Source: Ensifer sp. MPMI2T (GTDB taxonomy: Bacteria > Pseudomonadota > Alphaproteobacteria > Rhizobiales > Rhizobiaceae). From it: a DNA stretch of 35,294 nt. Positions 1 to 8,171 of this stretch are shown in pieces. Below the pieces are notes generated by a model. It did not search any database and was not told where the DNA came from. It saw nothing but the letters and a program-made list of their open reading frames with translations. A program made the position numbers and the translations under genes. The stretch is taken from NCBI RefSeq assembly GCF_004827385.1, contig NZ_SRXN01000053.1, positions 1 through 35,294 on the forward strand. Direction: 5' to 3'. The stretch's first letter is position 1. Each line of letters opens with the position of its first letter.

Positions 1-160
1 TAAACAGCTCGTCGCGGAAATAGGTGCGAAGCCGGGTGATGGCTGCGCTCATGGCCGGCTGGCTCAGGTTGATGCTGCGTGCCGCGGCCGTGAGTTTGCG
101 TTCGGTCATCAGCGCGTCGAGCGCAACGAGCAGATTGAGATCAAGGCCCTTAAAACGCAT
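1..160 (-). CDS. nodD: NodD LysR-type nodulation regulator, N-terminal part (runs off the window)
   Basis: This is the first 53 codons of a NodD protein, read leftward from ATG at 160; the rest lies outside the window. The protein begins MRFKGLDLNLLVALDALM and continues with a winged-helix segment (LTAAARSINLSQPAMSAAI), which is the diagnostic NodD start and HTH. NodD proteins bind nod boxes and activate Nod-factor genes in response to flavonoids; some also act as repressors. A nod box lies directly upstream (171-219), pointing the other way, as is classical for nodD promoters. Linkage to noeJ/noeK/nodZ suggests the nodD1 copy of S. fredii-type strains, but the fragment is too short to separate nodD1 from nodD2. 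No obvious Shine-Dalgarno sequence precedes the ATG. Confidence 0.93.
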   Translation of the reverse strand, partial: MRFKGLDLNLLVALDALMTERKLTAAARSINLSQPAMSAAITRLRTYFRDELF

Positions 161-170
161 GTTCTGGCGT

Positions 171-219
171 ATCCACAGTGCGGATTGCTGTCATCCGAAC
201 GATCAACTTTGCAAATCGT
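171..219 (+). promoter_or_regulatory. nod box divergent to nodD
   Basis: The stretch starts ATCCA and keeps the spaced nod-box blocks GGAT (181-184), ATCC (193-196), a GATCAA core and a TTTGCAAATCG tail, about 49 bp in the plus orientation. It fits the rhizobial nod box (ATCCA..., GATG, ATC.AAACAATC, ATTTTACCA) with several mismatches in the 3' half. It begins 11 bp upstream of the nodD start codon. The usual nodABC target is absent to its right, where only non-coding sequence and an oppositely oriented deacetylase remnant follow. Confidence 0.7.
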
Positions 220-549
220 TAGAAAACGCTTAATTAAACTAATGTCAAGTGCATTCACGGGCGCTCTCCCCGGCTTCATCCCGTCGCCCCGCCCTCTGCC
301 ACGCGCCTACTGAAGAACATGCTGTGTGGCCACACGGCCCAGCGCTCCTGCCATTCCGTCTTTTCCACCGAACGGCTCGAGCCGGGTGCGAAGAGACCGA
401 CGCCTACCGCAGTAGCCTTGCCATGAACAGAGCAGCCGCTGATGCGACCTTCGGCGCCGGCTTTTCGCCTTCCTCGCAAGCCCGACGCGAGCGCAAAGCT
501 GGTCTGTCGGTGAGGGGCGGGGATGCAGCAGCGTGTAGGCGGCTGCGGC

Positions 550-866
550 CGCGAGAAACCGCTTAAAGAAGCCGAGCGGGTAACAGACGCCGGGCGAGGT
601 GGCGAGGAAGGCCGTCGCGAGAGCGCGAAGTAAGGGAGTGTTCGGCCCCACCTGGTCGGGAGGTATGCATGGTGCAGGAGAACGATCGCGCCGGGCGCTA
701 CCGAGGCGAATACCGCATCCACGATCGGGAATATGCCGGGGTCAGGGTCGCGAGTCCTCAGACCAGTGCGCGGTCGCCGGCGCAACGCTTGTCAATGTTG
801 CGAGCACCTCCTCGCTCCAGATTCCGGAAGGCGTGAGTATGTGCCGGGCGACACTTCAGGGCACGC
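550..866 (-). pseudogene. NodB-like (CE4) chitooligosaccharide deacetylase remnant
   Basis: Read leftward just past the noeJ stop, one frame gives a block ending GIWSEEVLATLTSV...AHWSEDSR. This matches the NodB region PYGVWSEEAL...HWSADPRDW. A frame change then gives the next NodB block, PIVDAVFASVAPGAIVLLH (NodB: AIVDAVLxSVRPGAIVLLHDG). A second frame change near 650 leads to a weak GVCYPLGFF, like the usual GYRFVTL end. At least two frameshifts and an in-frame stop make it non-functional, and the N-terminal half with the metal-binding TFDDG motif is missing. It has the same orientation as noeJ and abuts its 3' end. It could derive from nodB or another polysaccharide deacetylase; the HWS-D-RDW spacing favours nodB. 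From 220 to about 550 I see nothing recognisable. Confidence 0.62.
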
Positions 867-2328
867 CATCTCGATGGCACCCTTCGCCTCGAATATCTGG
901 CATTCCATGTCCCGATTCGTCTACGACACGGATGATGTCGTCCTCCCCCAGGTAGGCACCAGTTTGAATCTCGATCAACTCCAGCGTGATCTTGCCCGGG
1001 TTCCCCAAGCGATGTATCGCCCCCTCGGGGATGTAGATCGACTGGTTCTCGTGCAGGATCGTTATTCGATCCTCAACTGTCACTTCTGCGGTTCCCTTCA
1101 CGCAGATCCAGTGCTCTGATCGGTGAAAATGCTTGTGGAGAGAAAGCATCTTCCCAGGGCGTACGAACAACCGTCTCACTTGGAAGCGATCGCCGTTAAG
1201 CATAGTGGTGTAGCCACCCCATGGCCGTATCAAAGTTGGGTGCAATTCCGTGAGGCGTGCCGTATTGTCGTCGTCGGCGAGGCGCTTCACCAAGTTTCCA
1301 ATCTCATGGGCCTCCTCCAGTCGCCCGACGAAGACCGCGTCCTCGCTAGCGATGACTGCAACTCCATTCAGCCCCTGTACAGCCAGATGAGTGGTATGTG
1401 ACAACACAAGCGAATTCTTCGTGTTGCAGACCGTAACATTGCCTTTGATCACGTTACCATCAGCATTCTGTTCCTCATTCTTCCACACCGCATCCCAACT
1501 GCCGAGATCCGACCAACCAAAATCCGAGCAGACCACGGCGGCGTTCGCGGTTTTCTCCATCAGTGCATAGTCAATCGAGATGGATGGCGCTTGGCTGAAA
1601 CTCTCCGGGGCGAGTCGTACGAAATCGGCGTCGACCGTTGAGCCCTTGAGCGCGGCGTGCACCGCCGACAACACGTCGGGTGCATGTTCCTCAAGTTCGG
1701 CGATAATGCTAGCCGCCTGGAAAAGGAACATCCCAGAGTTCCAATAGTAATTGCCGGTCTCCAAAAGAGCCGCCGCCGTTTCGAAACTTGGTTTCTCGAC
1801 AAAACATTGAACCGCATGGACGTCATTGCCAAGGTAAGTGCCACGTTCGATGTATCCGTAGCCCGTTGCTGGCCAAGCGGGTTGAATACCGAACGTCACG
1901 AGCTTGCCCTCCGCTGCGGCGACGCAGGCGGAGCGCAGACATTTCTTGTAAGCATCGTCTACCGTAATCGCGTGGTCCGACGGCAGCACAAACAACAGCG
2001 CGTCCTCACCAAACCGATCAGCCACGATCCGGGCGGCGACGGCCACTGCGGCTGCCGTGTTGCGCGGCACCGGCTCAAGGACTATGCTGGAAAGTGTAAC
2101 CCCAAGCTCGCGCGCCTGTTCGGCAACCAGGAAGCGAAAGTCCTCATTGGTAATGACAAGTGGTGCTCCATATACCGTGGCATCGGAAACGCGCCTAAGC
2201 GTGTCTTGAAAGAGCGTTTCCTCGCCGATTAGCTTTAGAAACTGTTTTGCGGCAGTTGCGCGTGACAGAGGCCAGAGCCTTGTGCCCCTGCCCCCTGCCA
2301 TGATAGCTGGGATAATCTTTGGAAGCAT
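856..2328 (-). CDS. noeJ: Mannose-1-phosphate guanylyltransferase / mannose-6-phosphate isomerase type II (NoeJ)
   Basis: NoeJ makes GDP-mannose from mannose-1-phosphate and GTP, feeding GDP-fucose synthesis for Nod-factor decoration. The 490-residue protein starts with the nucleotidyltransferase signature AGGRGTRLWPLSR (residues 11-23) and has FVEKP and NSGMFLF segments typical of the GMP domain. Its last ~110 residues form the type II isomerase cupin (RPWGGY, RRLFVRPGKMLSLHKH, HRSEHW, IYIPEGAIHRLGNPG). About 15 residues extend past the usual C-terminus, probably because the 3' end has been joined to remnant DNA. It is divergent from noeK with 145 bp between them, and I find no nod box there. 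The start has no strong Shine-Dalgarno sequence but fits the family N-terminus. Confidence 0.93.
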   Translation of the reverse strand: MLPKIIPAIMAGGRGTRLWPLSRATAAKQFLKLIGEETLFQDTLRRVSDATVYGAPLVITNEDFRFLVAEQARELGVTLSSIVLEPVPRNTAAAVAVAARIVADRFGEDALLFVLPSDHAITVDDAYKKCLRSACVAAAEGKLVTFGIQPAWPATGYGYIERGTYLGNDVHAVQCFVEKPSFETAAALLETGNYYWNSGMFLFQAASIIAELEEHAPDVLSAVHAALKGSTVDADFVRLAPESFSQAPSISIDYALMEKTANAAVVCSDFGWSDLGSWDAVWKNEEQNADGNVIKGNVTVCNTKNSLVLSHTTHLAVQGLNGVAVIASEDAVFVGRLEEAHEIGNLVKRLADDDNTARLTELHPTLIRPWGGYTTMLNGDRFQVRRLFVRPGKMLSLHKHFHRSEHWICVKGTAEVTVEDRITILHENQSIYIPEGAIHRLGNPGKITLELIEIQTGAYLGEDDIIRVVDESGHGMPDIRGEGCHRDGVP

Positions 2329-2473
2329 GGTGTCATTTTTGGTTGCGTTTGATGTGAAGCTTCATAACAGTGTGGCGAGAGCGAAGCAATCTCATTAGCG
2401 GATGCGAATTCATTCGACTTGCCCGGTGGTGTCGACTACCTGCTGAACACTGCCCGGCAAAAAAGGTTAGTTG

Positions 2474-3889
2474 ATGGGTCCCAGATTCGGCACAAGTGGT
2501 CTACGCGGGTTGGCAACAGAACTCGTCGGTAGTGTGTCGGCGCTCTATGCTACGGCCTTTTCGAGGATGCTCCTCGAAAGAGGGCAAGCCGCGCGAGGGG
2601 CGACCGTATTGATCGGTCGCGACTTCCGCGCTTCAAGTCCGGAAATCGCCGCAATCTGCATGGCGGCGCTCGCCCGGGCGGGAATGGTGCCGGTCGACTG
2701 TGGAGGACTGCCGACACCAGCGCTTGCGTTGTACGGCCGAAAAGTCGGTGCCGCATCACTCATGATCACAGGCTCGCATATTCCGGCCGACCGAAACGGC
2801 ATTAAGTTCTATCTGCCTGACGGGGAAATCAACAAGGCCGACGAGCAGGCGATTACGGCATTGGCGGAGCAGCTTTCAGCCGATGCAGATGCAATCAGGG
2901 TCGAGTGCGGCCGCGGCGCCGACCACTCCAGCGAAGCAACTGACCTCTATATCCGACGTTACGACACCCTGCTTCCAAAATCGGGCCTTCAGGGGCTAAA
3001 AATCGGCTTATATCAGCACAGCAGCGTTGCCCGCGATATTTTGACCACGATCTTGGGAGGTTATGGCGCAACTGTCGTACCGATAGGCCGATCTGAGGTC
3101 TTCATCCCTGTTGACACGGAAGCTGTATCGCCGGCGACACGTGAAATGTTCGCTGCGTGGGCGAAGGAATACGCCTTTGACGCCATTGTGTCGACCGACG
3201 CAGATGCCGATCGGCCCCTGCTGGCGGATGAAACGGGAACTCCGTTGCGCGGTGATCTGCTCGGTCTTATTTGCGCAAGGTTGCTGGAGGCAAAGCTTGT
3301 TGCTACGCCTATAACCAGCAACTCCGGAATCGAGGCGGCGAGTGGCGTCGAGGTGGTGCGTACCCGCGTTGGCTCGCCTTACGTCATTGCAGCCATGTCT
3401 GAGGCGGTCGCGCGTGGCAAGCAGCGGGTGATGGGTTTCGAGGCCAACGGTGGCGTCGTGCTAGGTTCGGACTTCTCGTTCGGAGGTGCGTCGCTTCCCG
3501 CCTTGCCGACCCGGGACTGCGTCCTTCCCATTATTGCAACGCTCCACATGGCAGTAGAGGCCAAAACTCCCCTCTCGGGGATCGTCGCAATGCATCGTTT
3601 GCCAGTTGCCTTGTCCAGCCGGATCGAGAACTATCCATTCGACAGGAGCGATGCCCTGGTGGCATACTTGAAAGCGTCGAAAGCCAATGTTTCCCATTTA
3701 TTCGGTCGGATCGGTCGCGTGACGAGTACGGACGACGTGGACGGCCTGCGCCTGACATTTGAAGGCGGCCGTATCCTGCACATCCGTCCTTCAGGAAACG
3801 CGCCTGAACTGCGTTGCTACGTCGAGGCAGACGACCAAGATGCCGCCGAACGCTTGCTTGCTCAGGGACTGACGGTTCTTAACAGTTGA
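2474..3889 (+). CDS. noeK: Phosphomannomutase NoeK
   Basis: NoeK converts mannose-6-phosphate to mannose-1-phosphate, the substrate of NoeJ. About 471 residues with all four alpha-D-phosphohexomutase motifs in order: substrate-entry FGTSGLRG (residues 4-11), phosphoserine loop ITGSHIPADRNG, metal loop DADADRPLLADE (the family usually has DGDxDR), sugar-binding FEANGG, and the C-terminal phosphate loop RPSGNAPELRCYVEA. A TTG at 2471 precedes the ATG at 2474; I prefer the ATG, which has AAAAAAGG 9-16 bases upstream. It is followed by a 314-bp gap holding the nodZ nod box, so it may be transcribed separately from nodZ. Confidence 0.93.
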   Translation: MGPRFGTSGLRGLATELVGSVSALYATAFSRMLLERGQAARGATVLIGRDFRASSPEIAAICMAALARAGMVPVDCGGLPTPALALYGRKVGAASLMITGSHIPADRNGIKFYLPDGEINKADEQAITALAEQLSADADAIRVECGRGADHSSEATDLYIRRYDTLLPKSGLQGLKIGLYQHSSVARDILTTILGGYGATVVPIGRSEVFIPVDTEAVSPATREMFAAWAKEYAFDAIVSTDADADRPLLADETGTPLRGDLLGLICARLLEAKLVATPITSNSGIEAASGVEVVRTRVGSPYVIAAMSEAVARGKQRVMGFEANGGVVLGSDFSFGGASLPALPTRDCVLPIIATLHMAVEAKTPLSGIVAMHRLPVALSSRIENYPFDRSDALVAYLKASKANVSHLFGRIGRVTSTDDVDGLRLTFEGGRILHIRPSGNAPELRCYVEADDQDAAERLLAQGLTVLNS

Positions 3890-4069
3890 GCGTAAGCCTG
3901 GGTGATGTGCGCTGTTACGGCTAGAGCGTTGCCGGTTAGCTTAGCTTAGATCCTCCATGCTGTGTCGGCCATCCAGGAAATGGCATCGGCCCTTCTCTTC
4001 CTAGTATGACTCGGTAGTTCGCGCCACCCCAAACGTCAACATAAGCCCTGAAAGATACGTCCCCTTTGC

Positions 4070-4116
4070 ATCCAATATGTGGATGCTTGCCATCCAAAAA
4101 ATAAATTTTACCGGTG
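4070..4116 (+). promoter_or_regulatory. nod box driving nodZ-noeL-nolK
   Basis: A strong nod box: ATCCAATATGTGGATG, then CATCCAAAAAATAAATTTTA followed by CCGGTG. All conserved blocks (ATCCA, GATG, ATC, AAA.A.T, ATTTTACC) are present at the usual spacing. It ends about 88 bp before the nodZ start in the same orientation, so NodD plus flavonoid should induce nodZ and the genes behind it. The remainder of the 3890-4203 gap holds no gene I can support. Confidence 0.93.
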
Positions 4117-4203
4117 TTACCGGACCCCATTAGAAAACGCTGAATTTGATTGGAAACCCGTGAAAGACAGTAAATCAAAACGGCGGAACTAAGGACGGCA
4201 GCA

Positions 4204-5172
4204 TTGAACAATCGATATGTCCTCTCTCGAAGACGTACTGGTTTCGGTGACTGTCTGTGGTCGCTGGCGGCCGCTTGGCGCTACGCCCAACGGACGGGGC
4301 GAACGTTAGCCGTAGATTGGCGCGGGTCCTGCTACCTCGATCAGCCCTTCACGAACGCCTTTCCGGTGTTTTTTGAGCCAGTCAAGGATATCGCAGGTGT
4401 CCCTTTTATTTGCGATAACCAGATCAACGACTTGTCCTTCCCGGGACCATTCTTCCCAAATTGGTGGAATAAACCTGCGATCGAATGTGTATACCGCCCA
4501 GATGGGCAGATTTTTCGAGAGCGAGACGAACTCGATGAACTTTTCCAAGCCCAAGATGATGTCGAGGCCAACACGGTAGTGTGTGATGCTTGTTTGATGT
4601 GGCGTTGCGACGAGGAGGCCGAACGGCAGATTTTCTGCAGCGTCAAGCCTCGGGCTGAAATACAGGCTCGCATTGACGCCATCTATCAGGGGCACTTCTA
4701 TGGATACAGTACAATAGGTGTTCATGTTCGGCATGGTAACGGCGAAGACGTTATGGACCATGCACCCTACTGGGCCGATCCGGACCTTGCCGTGCATCAA
4801 GTGTGCACTGCCATTGATGCCGCCAAAGCGTTGCCCCACCCGAAGCCTGTGCGGGTGATTTTATGCACCGATAGCGCGCAGGTATTGGACCAGGTGTCGA
4901 CTAGGGTTCCCGATCTTCTCACGATTCCGAAAAGTTTCCGAGCGCATCAGTCTGGGCCGCTACATAGTGCAGATCTCGGGGTTGAGGGCGGAATTTCCGC
5001 CCTCGTCGAGATGTATCTTCTTGGGCTTTGCGACACCGTGATTCGGTTTCCTCCGACAAGCGCCTTTACACGTTATGCACGCCTTTCTGTGTCACGGGTT
5101 ATTGAGTTTGACCTGAACGATCCTAGTCGCCTGATCGTGGTCGAAAGATCTTCAACAAATGCCCCCTCTTGA
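4204..5172 (+). CDS. nodZ: Nod-factor alpha-1,6-fucosyltransferase NodZ (GT23)
   Basis: NodZ transfers L-fucose from GDP-fucose to C6 of the reducing-end GlcNAc of Nod factors, a host-range determinant. The 322-residue protein opens with the family hallmark SRRRTGFGDCLWSLAAAW and contains the GT23 donor-binding HVRHGNGE motif (residues 174-181, Arg176-His177), DAPYWADPDLA-like and LCTDSAQVLDQV segments, and the conserved RFPPTSAFTRYARL near the C-terminus. Full length for the family. The start is TTG, with AAGGA 9 bases upstream; no in-frame ATG lies nearby that would keep the conserved N-terminus. It is the first gene after the nod box. Confidence 0.96.
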   Translation: MNNRYVLSRRRTGFGDCLWSLAAAWRYAQRTGRTLAVDWRGSCYLDQPFTNAFPVFFEPVKDIAGVPFICDNQINDLSFPGPFFPNWWNKPAIECVYRPDGQIFRERDELDELFQAQDDVEANTVVCDACLMWRCDEEAERQIFCSVKPRAEIQARIDAIYQGHFYGYSTIGVHVRHGNGEDVMDHAPYWADPDLAVHQVCTAIDAAKALPHPKPVRVILCTDSAQVLDQVSTRVPDLLTIPKSFRAHQSGPLHSADLGVEGGISALVEMYLLGLCDTVIRFPPTSAFTRYARLSVSRVIEFDLNDPSRLIVVERSSTNAPS

Positions 5173-5419
5173 ATGAAAATCATCACCTCAATGCTAGGTG
5201 CGTGGAGAAGAGCAGTCATGGAGAAATTCGAGCGCGCTCCAAGGGACAAGAGTGCCTCATGCCCCAGTTGTCCCGGCCCGCACGACGCCGGCAATACTGC
5301 TTTGCAAACCGCAATGCCTCCGTGGGTCCGCTCTGTCGCCGAAGCACAACGATTTCCTTCACAGCCAGCGCACTAGCGCACGCCCTCTCCCACAGCAAAA
5401 TCACTGGAGATTCGACAAA
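5173..5419 (+). other. 247-bp nodZ-noeL spacer with no supported gene
   Basis: An ATG right after the nodZ stop (5173) opens a 67-codon frame to 5376, but its composition (Pro, Ala and Ser rich, ending PSQPAH) matches nothing I know. A frame in phase with noeL runs through most of the spacer without a stop, but has no conserved content before GTG 5420. I treat the stretch as a spacer or remnant. Confidence 0.4.
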
Positions 5420-6475
5420 GTGGCAGACCGGAAAGTAGCTTTAATATCTGGTGTAACGGGTCAGGATGGGGCGTATCTTGCTGAACTGCTATTGGACACA
5501 GGCTATATTGTTCACGGCATAAAGCGCCGTTCGTCATCATTCAACACTCAACGGATAGAGCACATTTATCAAGAACGTCACGATCCTGAGGCAAGATTTT
5601 TTCTCCACTATGGGGATATGACGGATTCGACCAATTTGCTGCGCATTGTTCAGCAAACCCAGCCGGATGAGATCTACAACCTTGCAGCGCAAAGCCACGT
5701 TCAGGTAAGCTTCGAAACACCCGAGTACACCGCAAACGCCGATGCAATTGGTACATTGCGCATGCTGGAAGCTATTCGAATTCTTGGGCTTACCAATCGG
5801 ACTCGATTTTATCAGGCATCGACTTCAGAGCTATATGGTCTGGCTCAAGAGATCCCCCAAAACGAAAAGACACCATTTTACCCGCGTTCACCTTACGCGG
5901 CCGCAAAGCTCTACGCGTACTGGATTGTCGTAAATTATAGAGAGGCTTACGGCATGCACGCTTCCAACGGTATTCTTTTCAACCACGAAAGCCCGCTTCG
6001 TGGCGAGACGTTCGTGACTCGCAAGATCACCCGGGCTGCGGCGGCAATCAGTCTAGGTAGACAAGAGGTCCTTTATCTTGGAAATCTCGATGCTCAACGT
6101 GATTGGGGGCATGCCCGTGAGTATGTGCGCGGCATGTGGATGATGTGTCAGCAGGATAGACCAGGCGACTATGTCCTGGCTACCGGGGTGACAACATCGG
6201 TTCGCACGTTTGTCGAATGGGCCTTCGAGGAAACCGGAATGACGATTGAATGGGCGGGAGAAGGCATTGAAGAAAGGGGCATAGACGTCGCGACAGGCAA
6301 ATGCGTCGTTGCGGTGGATCCGCGCTATTTCAGGCCCACGGAAGTAGATTTACTCTTAGGCGATGCCACCAAGGCGCGACAGGTCCTGGGCTGGAAGCAC
6401 GAGACAAGTGTGAGAGATCTTGCCTGCGAGATGGTAAGGGAAGATCTCTCTTATTTGAGGGGCACCCGGCAGTAA
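5420..6475 (+). CDS. noeL: GDP-mannose 4,6-dehydratase NoeL
   Basis: NoeL converts GDP-D-mannose to GDP-4-keto-6-deoxymannose, the first committed step to GDP-fucose. It is an extended short-chain dehydrogenase of 351 residues. The N-terminal Rossmann motif is GVTGQDGAYLAELLL, followed by the GMD motif HGIKRRSSSFNT, the active-site STSELYG and the YxxxK pair in PRSPYAAAKLYAYW. I choose the GTG at 5420, giving VADRKVALISGVTGQDG, because it matches family length and has GGAGA 9 bases upstream. The frame is open farther left (to 5198) but that part is not conserved. It is 9 bp upstream of nolK and follows nodZ under the same nod box. Confidence 0.94.
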   Translation: MADRKVALISGVTGQDGAYLAELLLDTGYIVHGIKRRSSSFNTQRIEHIYQERHDPEARFFLHYGDMTDSTNLLRIVQQTQPDEIYNLAAQSHVQVSFETPEYTANADAIGTLRMLEAIRILGLTNRTRFYQASTSELYGLAQEIPQNEKTPFYPRSPYAAAKLYAYWIVVNYREAYGMHASNGILFNHESPLRGETFVTRKITRAAAAISLGRQEVLYLGNLDAQRDWGHAREYVRGMWMMCQQDRPGDYVLATGVTTSVRTFVEWAFEETGMTIEWAGEGIEERGIDVATGKCVVAVDPRYFRPTEVDLLLGDATKARQVLGWKHETSVRDLACEMVREDLSYLRGTRQ

Positions 6476-6483
6476 GAGGCGAG

Positions 6484-7428
6484 ATGCCGATGTATTTGCT
6501 AGATGGAAAGCGCATTTGGGTCGCAGGACACAAAGGCATGGTCGGCAGCGCCATAATTCGATCGCTTGCCTCCGAGGATTGCGAAGTCATCGTTGCAGAT
6601 AGGCAAAAACTTGATCTGACGCGGCAAGAGGAAGTTGAGAAATTTCTATTAAAGGAAAAGCCGCATGCGGTCATAATGGCGGCAGCGAAGGTGGGTGGGA
6701 TCCTGGCAAATGATACTATGCCCGCTGACTTCATCTACCAAAACCTTATCATGGAGGCTAATGTCATCGAGGCCTCCTTTCGCAGTGGCGTTGAAAAGCT
6801 TCTTTTCCTTGGGTCAAGCTGCATATATCCGAAGTATGCGCCGCAGCCCATAAGGGAAGAGGCTCTATTGACCGGTCCGCTTGAGCCAACCAACGAGTGG
6901 TATGCGATCGCCAAAATTGCCGGCATTAAGTTGTGCGAGGCCTATCGTAAGCAATACGGCGCAAATTTTATATCAGCTATGCCGACAAATCTCTATGGCC
7001 CACGTGATAATTTCAACCTTACCTCCAGCCACGTCGTCCCTGCCCTAATACGCAAAGCACATGAGGCAAAGATTAAAGGCCTTGATTGCTTGTCTATATG
7101 GGGAAGCGGCACACCTACTCGAGACTTCTTGTACAGTGAAGACTGCGCCGACGCCTTGGTCTTCCTACTTAAGCATTATTCCGAGGCGGAACACATTAAC
7201 ATAGGTTCCGGGGGGCAGATAACCATCGTCGAATTGGCCCGCCTCGTCTGCGATGTTGTTGGTTTTAGAGGCGATATAGTGTTCGATACATCCAAGCCGG
7301 ACGGAACGCCAAGAAAGCTTTTGTCCAGCGAAAGACTCGTGTCGATGGGTTGGCGCCCGAAGACCTCGCTCGAGCAGGGACTGACCAAATCCTACGAATG
7401 GTTTGTCCGCAACGTGGCTGATAATTAA
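6484..7428 (+). CDS. nolK: GDP-L-fucose synthase NolK
   Basis: NolK epimerises and reduces GDP-4-keto-6-deoxymannose to GDP-L-fucose, the donor used by NodZ. It is a 314-residue SDR/epimerase: NADP-binding GHKGMVGSAI near the N-terminus, LFLGSSCIYPKYAPQPI with the catalytic Ser/Cys region, and YAIAKIAGIKL carrying the Tyr-Lys pair. GTPTRDFLYSEDCADA and the C-terminal DGTPRKLL are typical of GDP-fucose synthases. The start at ATG 6484 has AGAGG just upstream (overlapping the end of noeL by spacing); ATG 6490 is the alternative. With noeJ, noeK and noeL it completes the path from mannose-6-phosphate to GDP-fucose. Confidence 0.94.
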   Translation: MPMYLLDGKRIWVAGHKGMVGSAIIRSLASEDCEVIVADRQKLDLTRQEEVEKFLLKEKPHAVIMAAAKVGGILANDTMPADFIYQNLIMEANVIEASFRSGVEKLLFLGSSCIYPKYAPQPIREEALLTGPLEPTNEWYAIAKIAGIKLCEAYRKQYGANFISAMPTNLYGPRDNFNLTSSHVVPALIRKAHEAKIKGLDCLSIWGSGTPTRDFLYSEDCADALVFLLKHYSEAEHINIGSGGQITIVELARLVCDVVGFRGDIVFDTSKPDGTPRKLLSSERLVSMGWRPKTSLEQGLTKSYEWFVRNVADN

Positions 7429-7628
7429 AGCGTGTCGCGACTTCTGGCATTGACCGGATTGAACGGACGCCCCACGGCGCCGCTCCTCCCGCACCACCGG
7501 CCCGCCGCTCACGGGCGAGTCGCTTGTGCGACCCGCACGCTTGGGCGATCGGCGCTCCGGCGCGATTGACCTGCCACGGGTAATTTCCTCCAGATTGGAT
7601 TAGAGTCCGGCCATTAAAGGACGGACGC

Positions 7629-7865
7629 ATGAAGAAGAAGAAGAGATTTACGGAAGAACAGATTATTGCGGTGCTGAAGGAGCAGGAGGCAGGCGCGAAG
7701 GTGGCCGACCTGTGCCGCAAGCATGGGATTTCGGACGCGACATTTTACAATTGGAAAGCCAAATACGGCGGCATGGAGGTTTCCGAGGCGAAGCGCCTGA
7801 GGGCGCTCGAAGAGGAGAACGCCAAGCTGAAGAAGCTGCTCGCCGAGCAGATGCTGGATGCCGCC
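7629..7865 (+). pseudogene. IS3-family transposase OrfA, truncated by insertion
   Basis: The first 79 residues are a normal OrfA: MKKKKRFTEEQIIAVLKE, an HTH (VADLCRKHGISDATFYNWK) and the leucine-rich coiled coil KRLRALEEENAKLKKLLAEQ. AAAGGA precedes the ATG. After MLDAA the native sequence stops at about 7865, and the frame continues into inserted DNA until 8069. The programmed frameshift site that normally joins OrfA to OrfB is lost. Confidence 0.85.
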
Positions 7866-8075
7866 GTCGAGAAAATCGCTTCCCTTCAGAGACTTCTGAT
7901 AAGCTACGACTTCTTTCATCGACAGCGGCGCCGAGAATATCGTCACTCCCTCAAAGCCGGGCAACGCCTCTATCGGCTCGAACATCGGCGACGTTTGCCC
8001 GGGCACACTGGCAGCGCCAATAAGTTGCAGCCAGGCCATGATGAGATCCGCGCACGCCGTTCCCAATAAATGGTT

Positions 8076-8096
8076 CGGGCACGAAGCCCGCTTTTT
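8076..8096 (+). terminator. Terminator-like hairpin inside the IS110-type non-coding end
   Basis: CGGGC (8076-8080), a five-base loop and GCCCG (8086-8090), followed by CTTTTTT. A short GC stem with a T run. No convincing gene reads into it from the left, so it may be part of the element's structured end rather than a gene terminator. Confidence 0.4.
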
Positions 8097-8171
8097 TGCG
8101 CAGGGTTTACGGCGTGCTGGTCCACTGTTTCGTCATCACTCGTCCCGAGCCTTGCAATCGAGCTGGAAGCC

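Noticed and set aside
276..785. 169-codon minus-strand open frame upstream of nodD
   Set aside because: Only its first ~40 codons carry NodB-like content; the rest is Arg/Ser/Pro-rich reading of a frameshifted remnant, so it is not called as an intact gene.
7614..8066. 150-codon minus-strand frame over the IS3 orfA and the inserted segment
   Set aside because: It straddles an element junction and its second half is the antisense of OrfA. The part from 7880 to 8066 is protein-like but matches no family I know.
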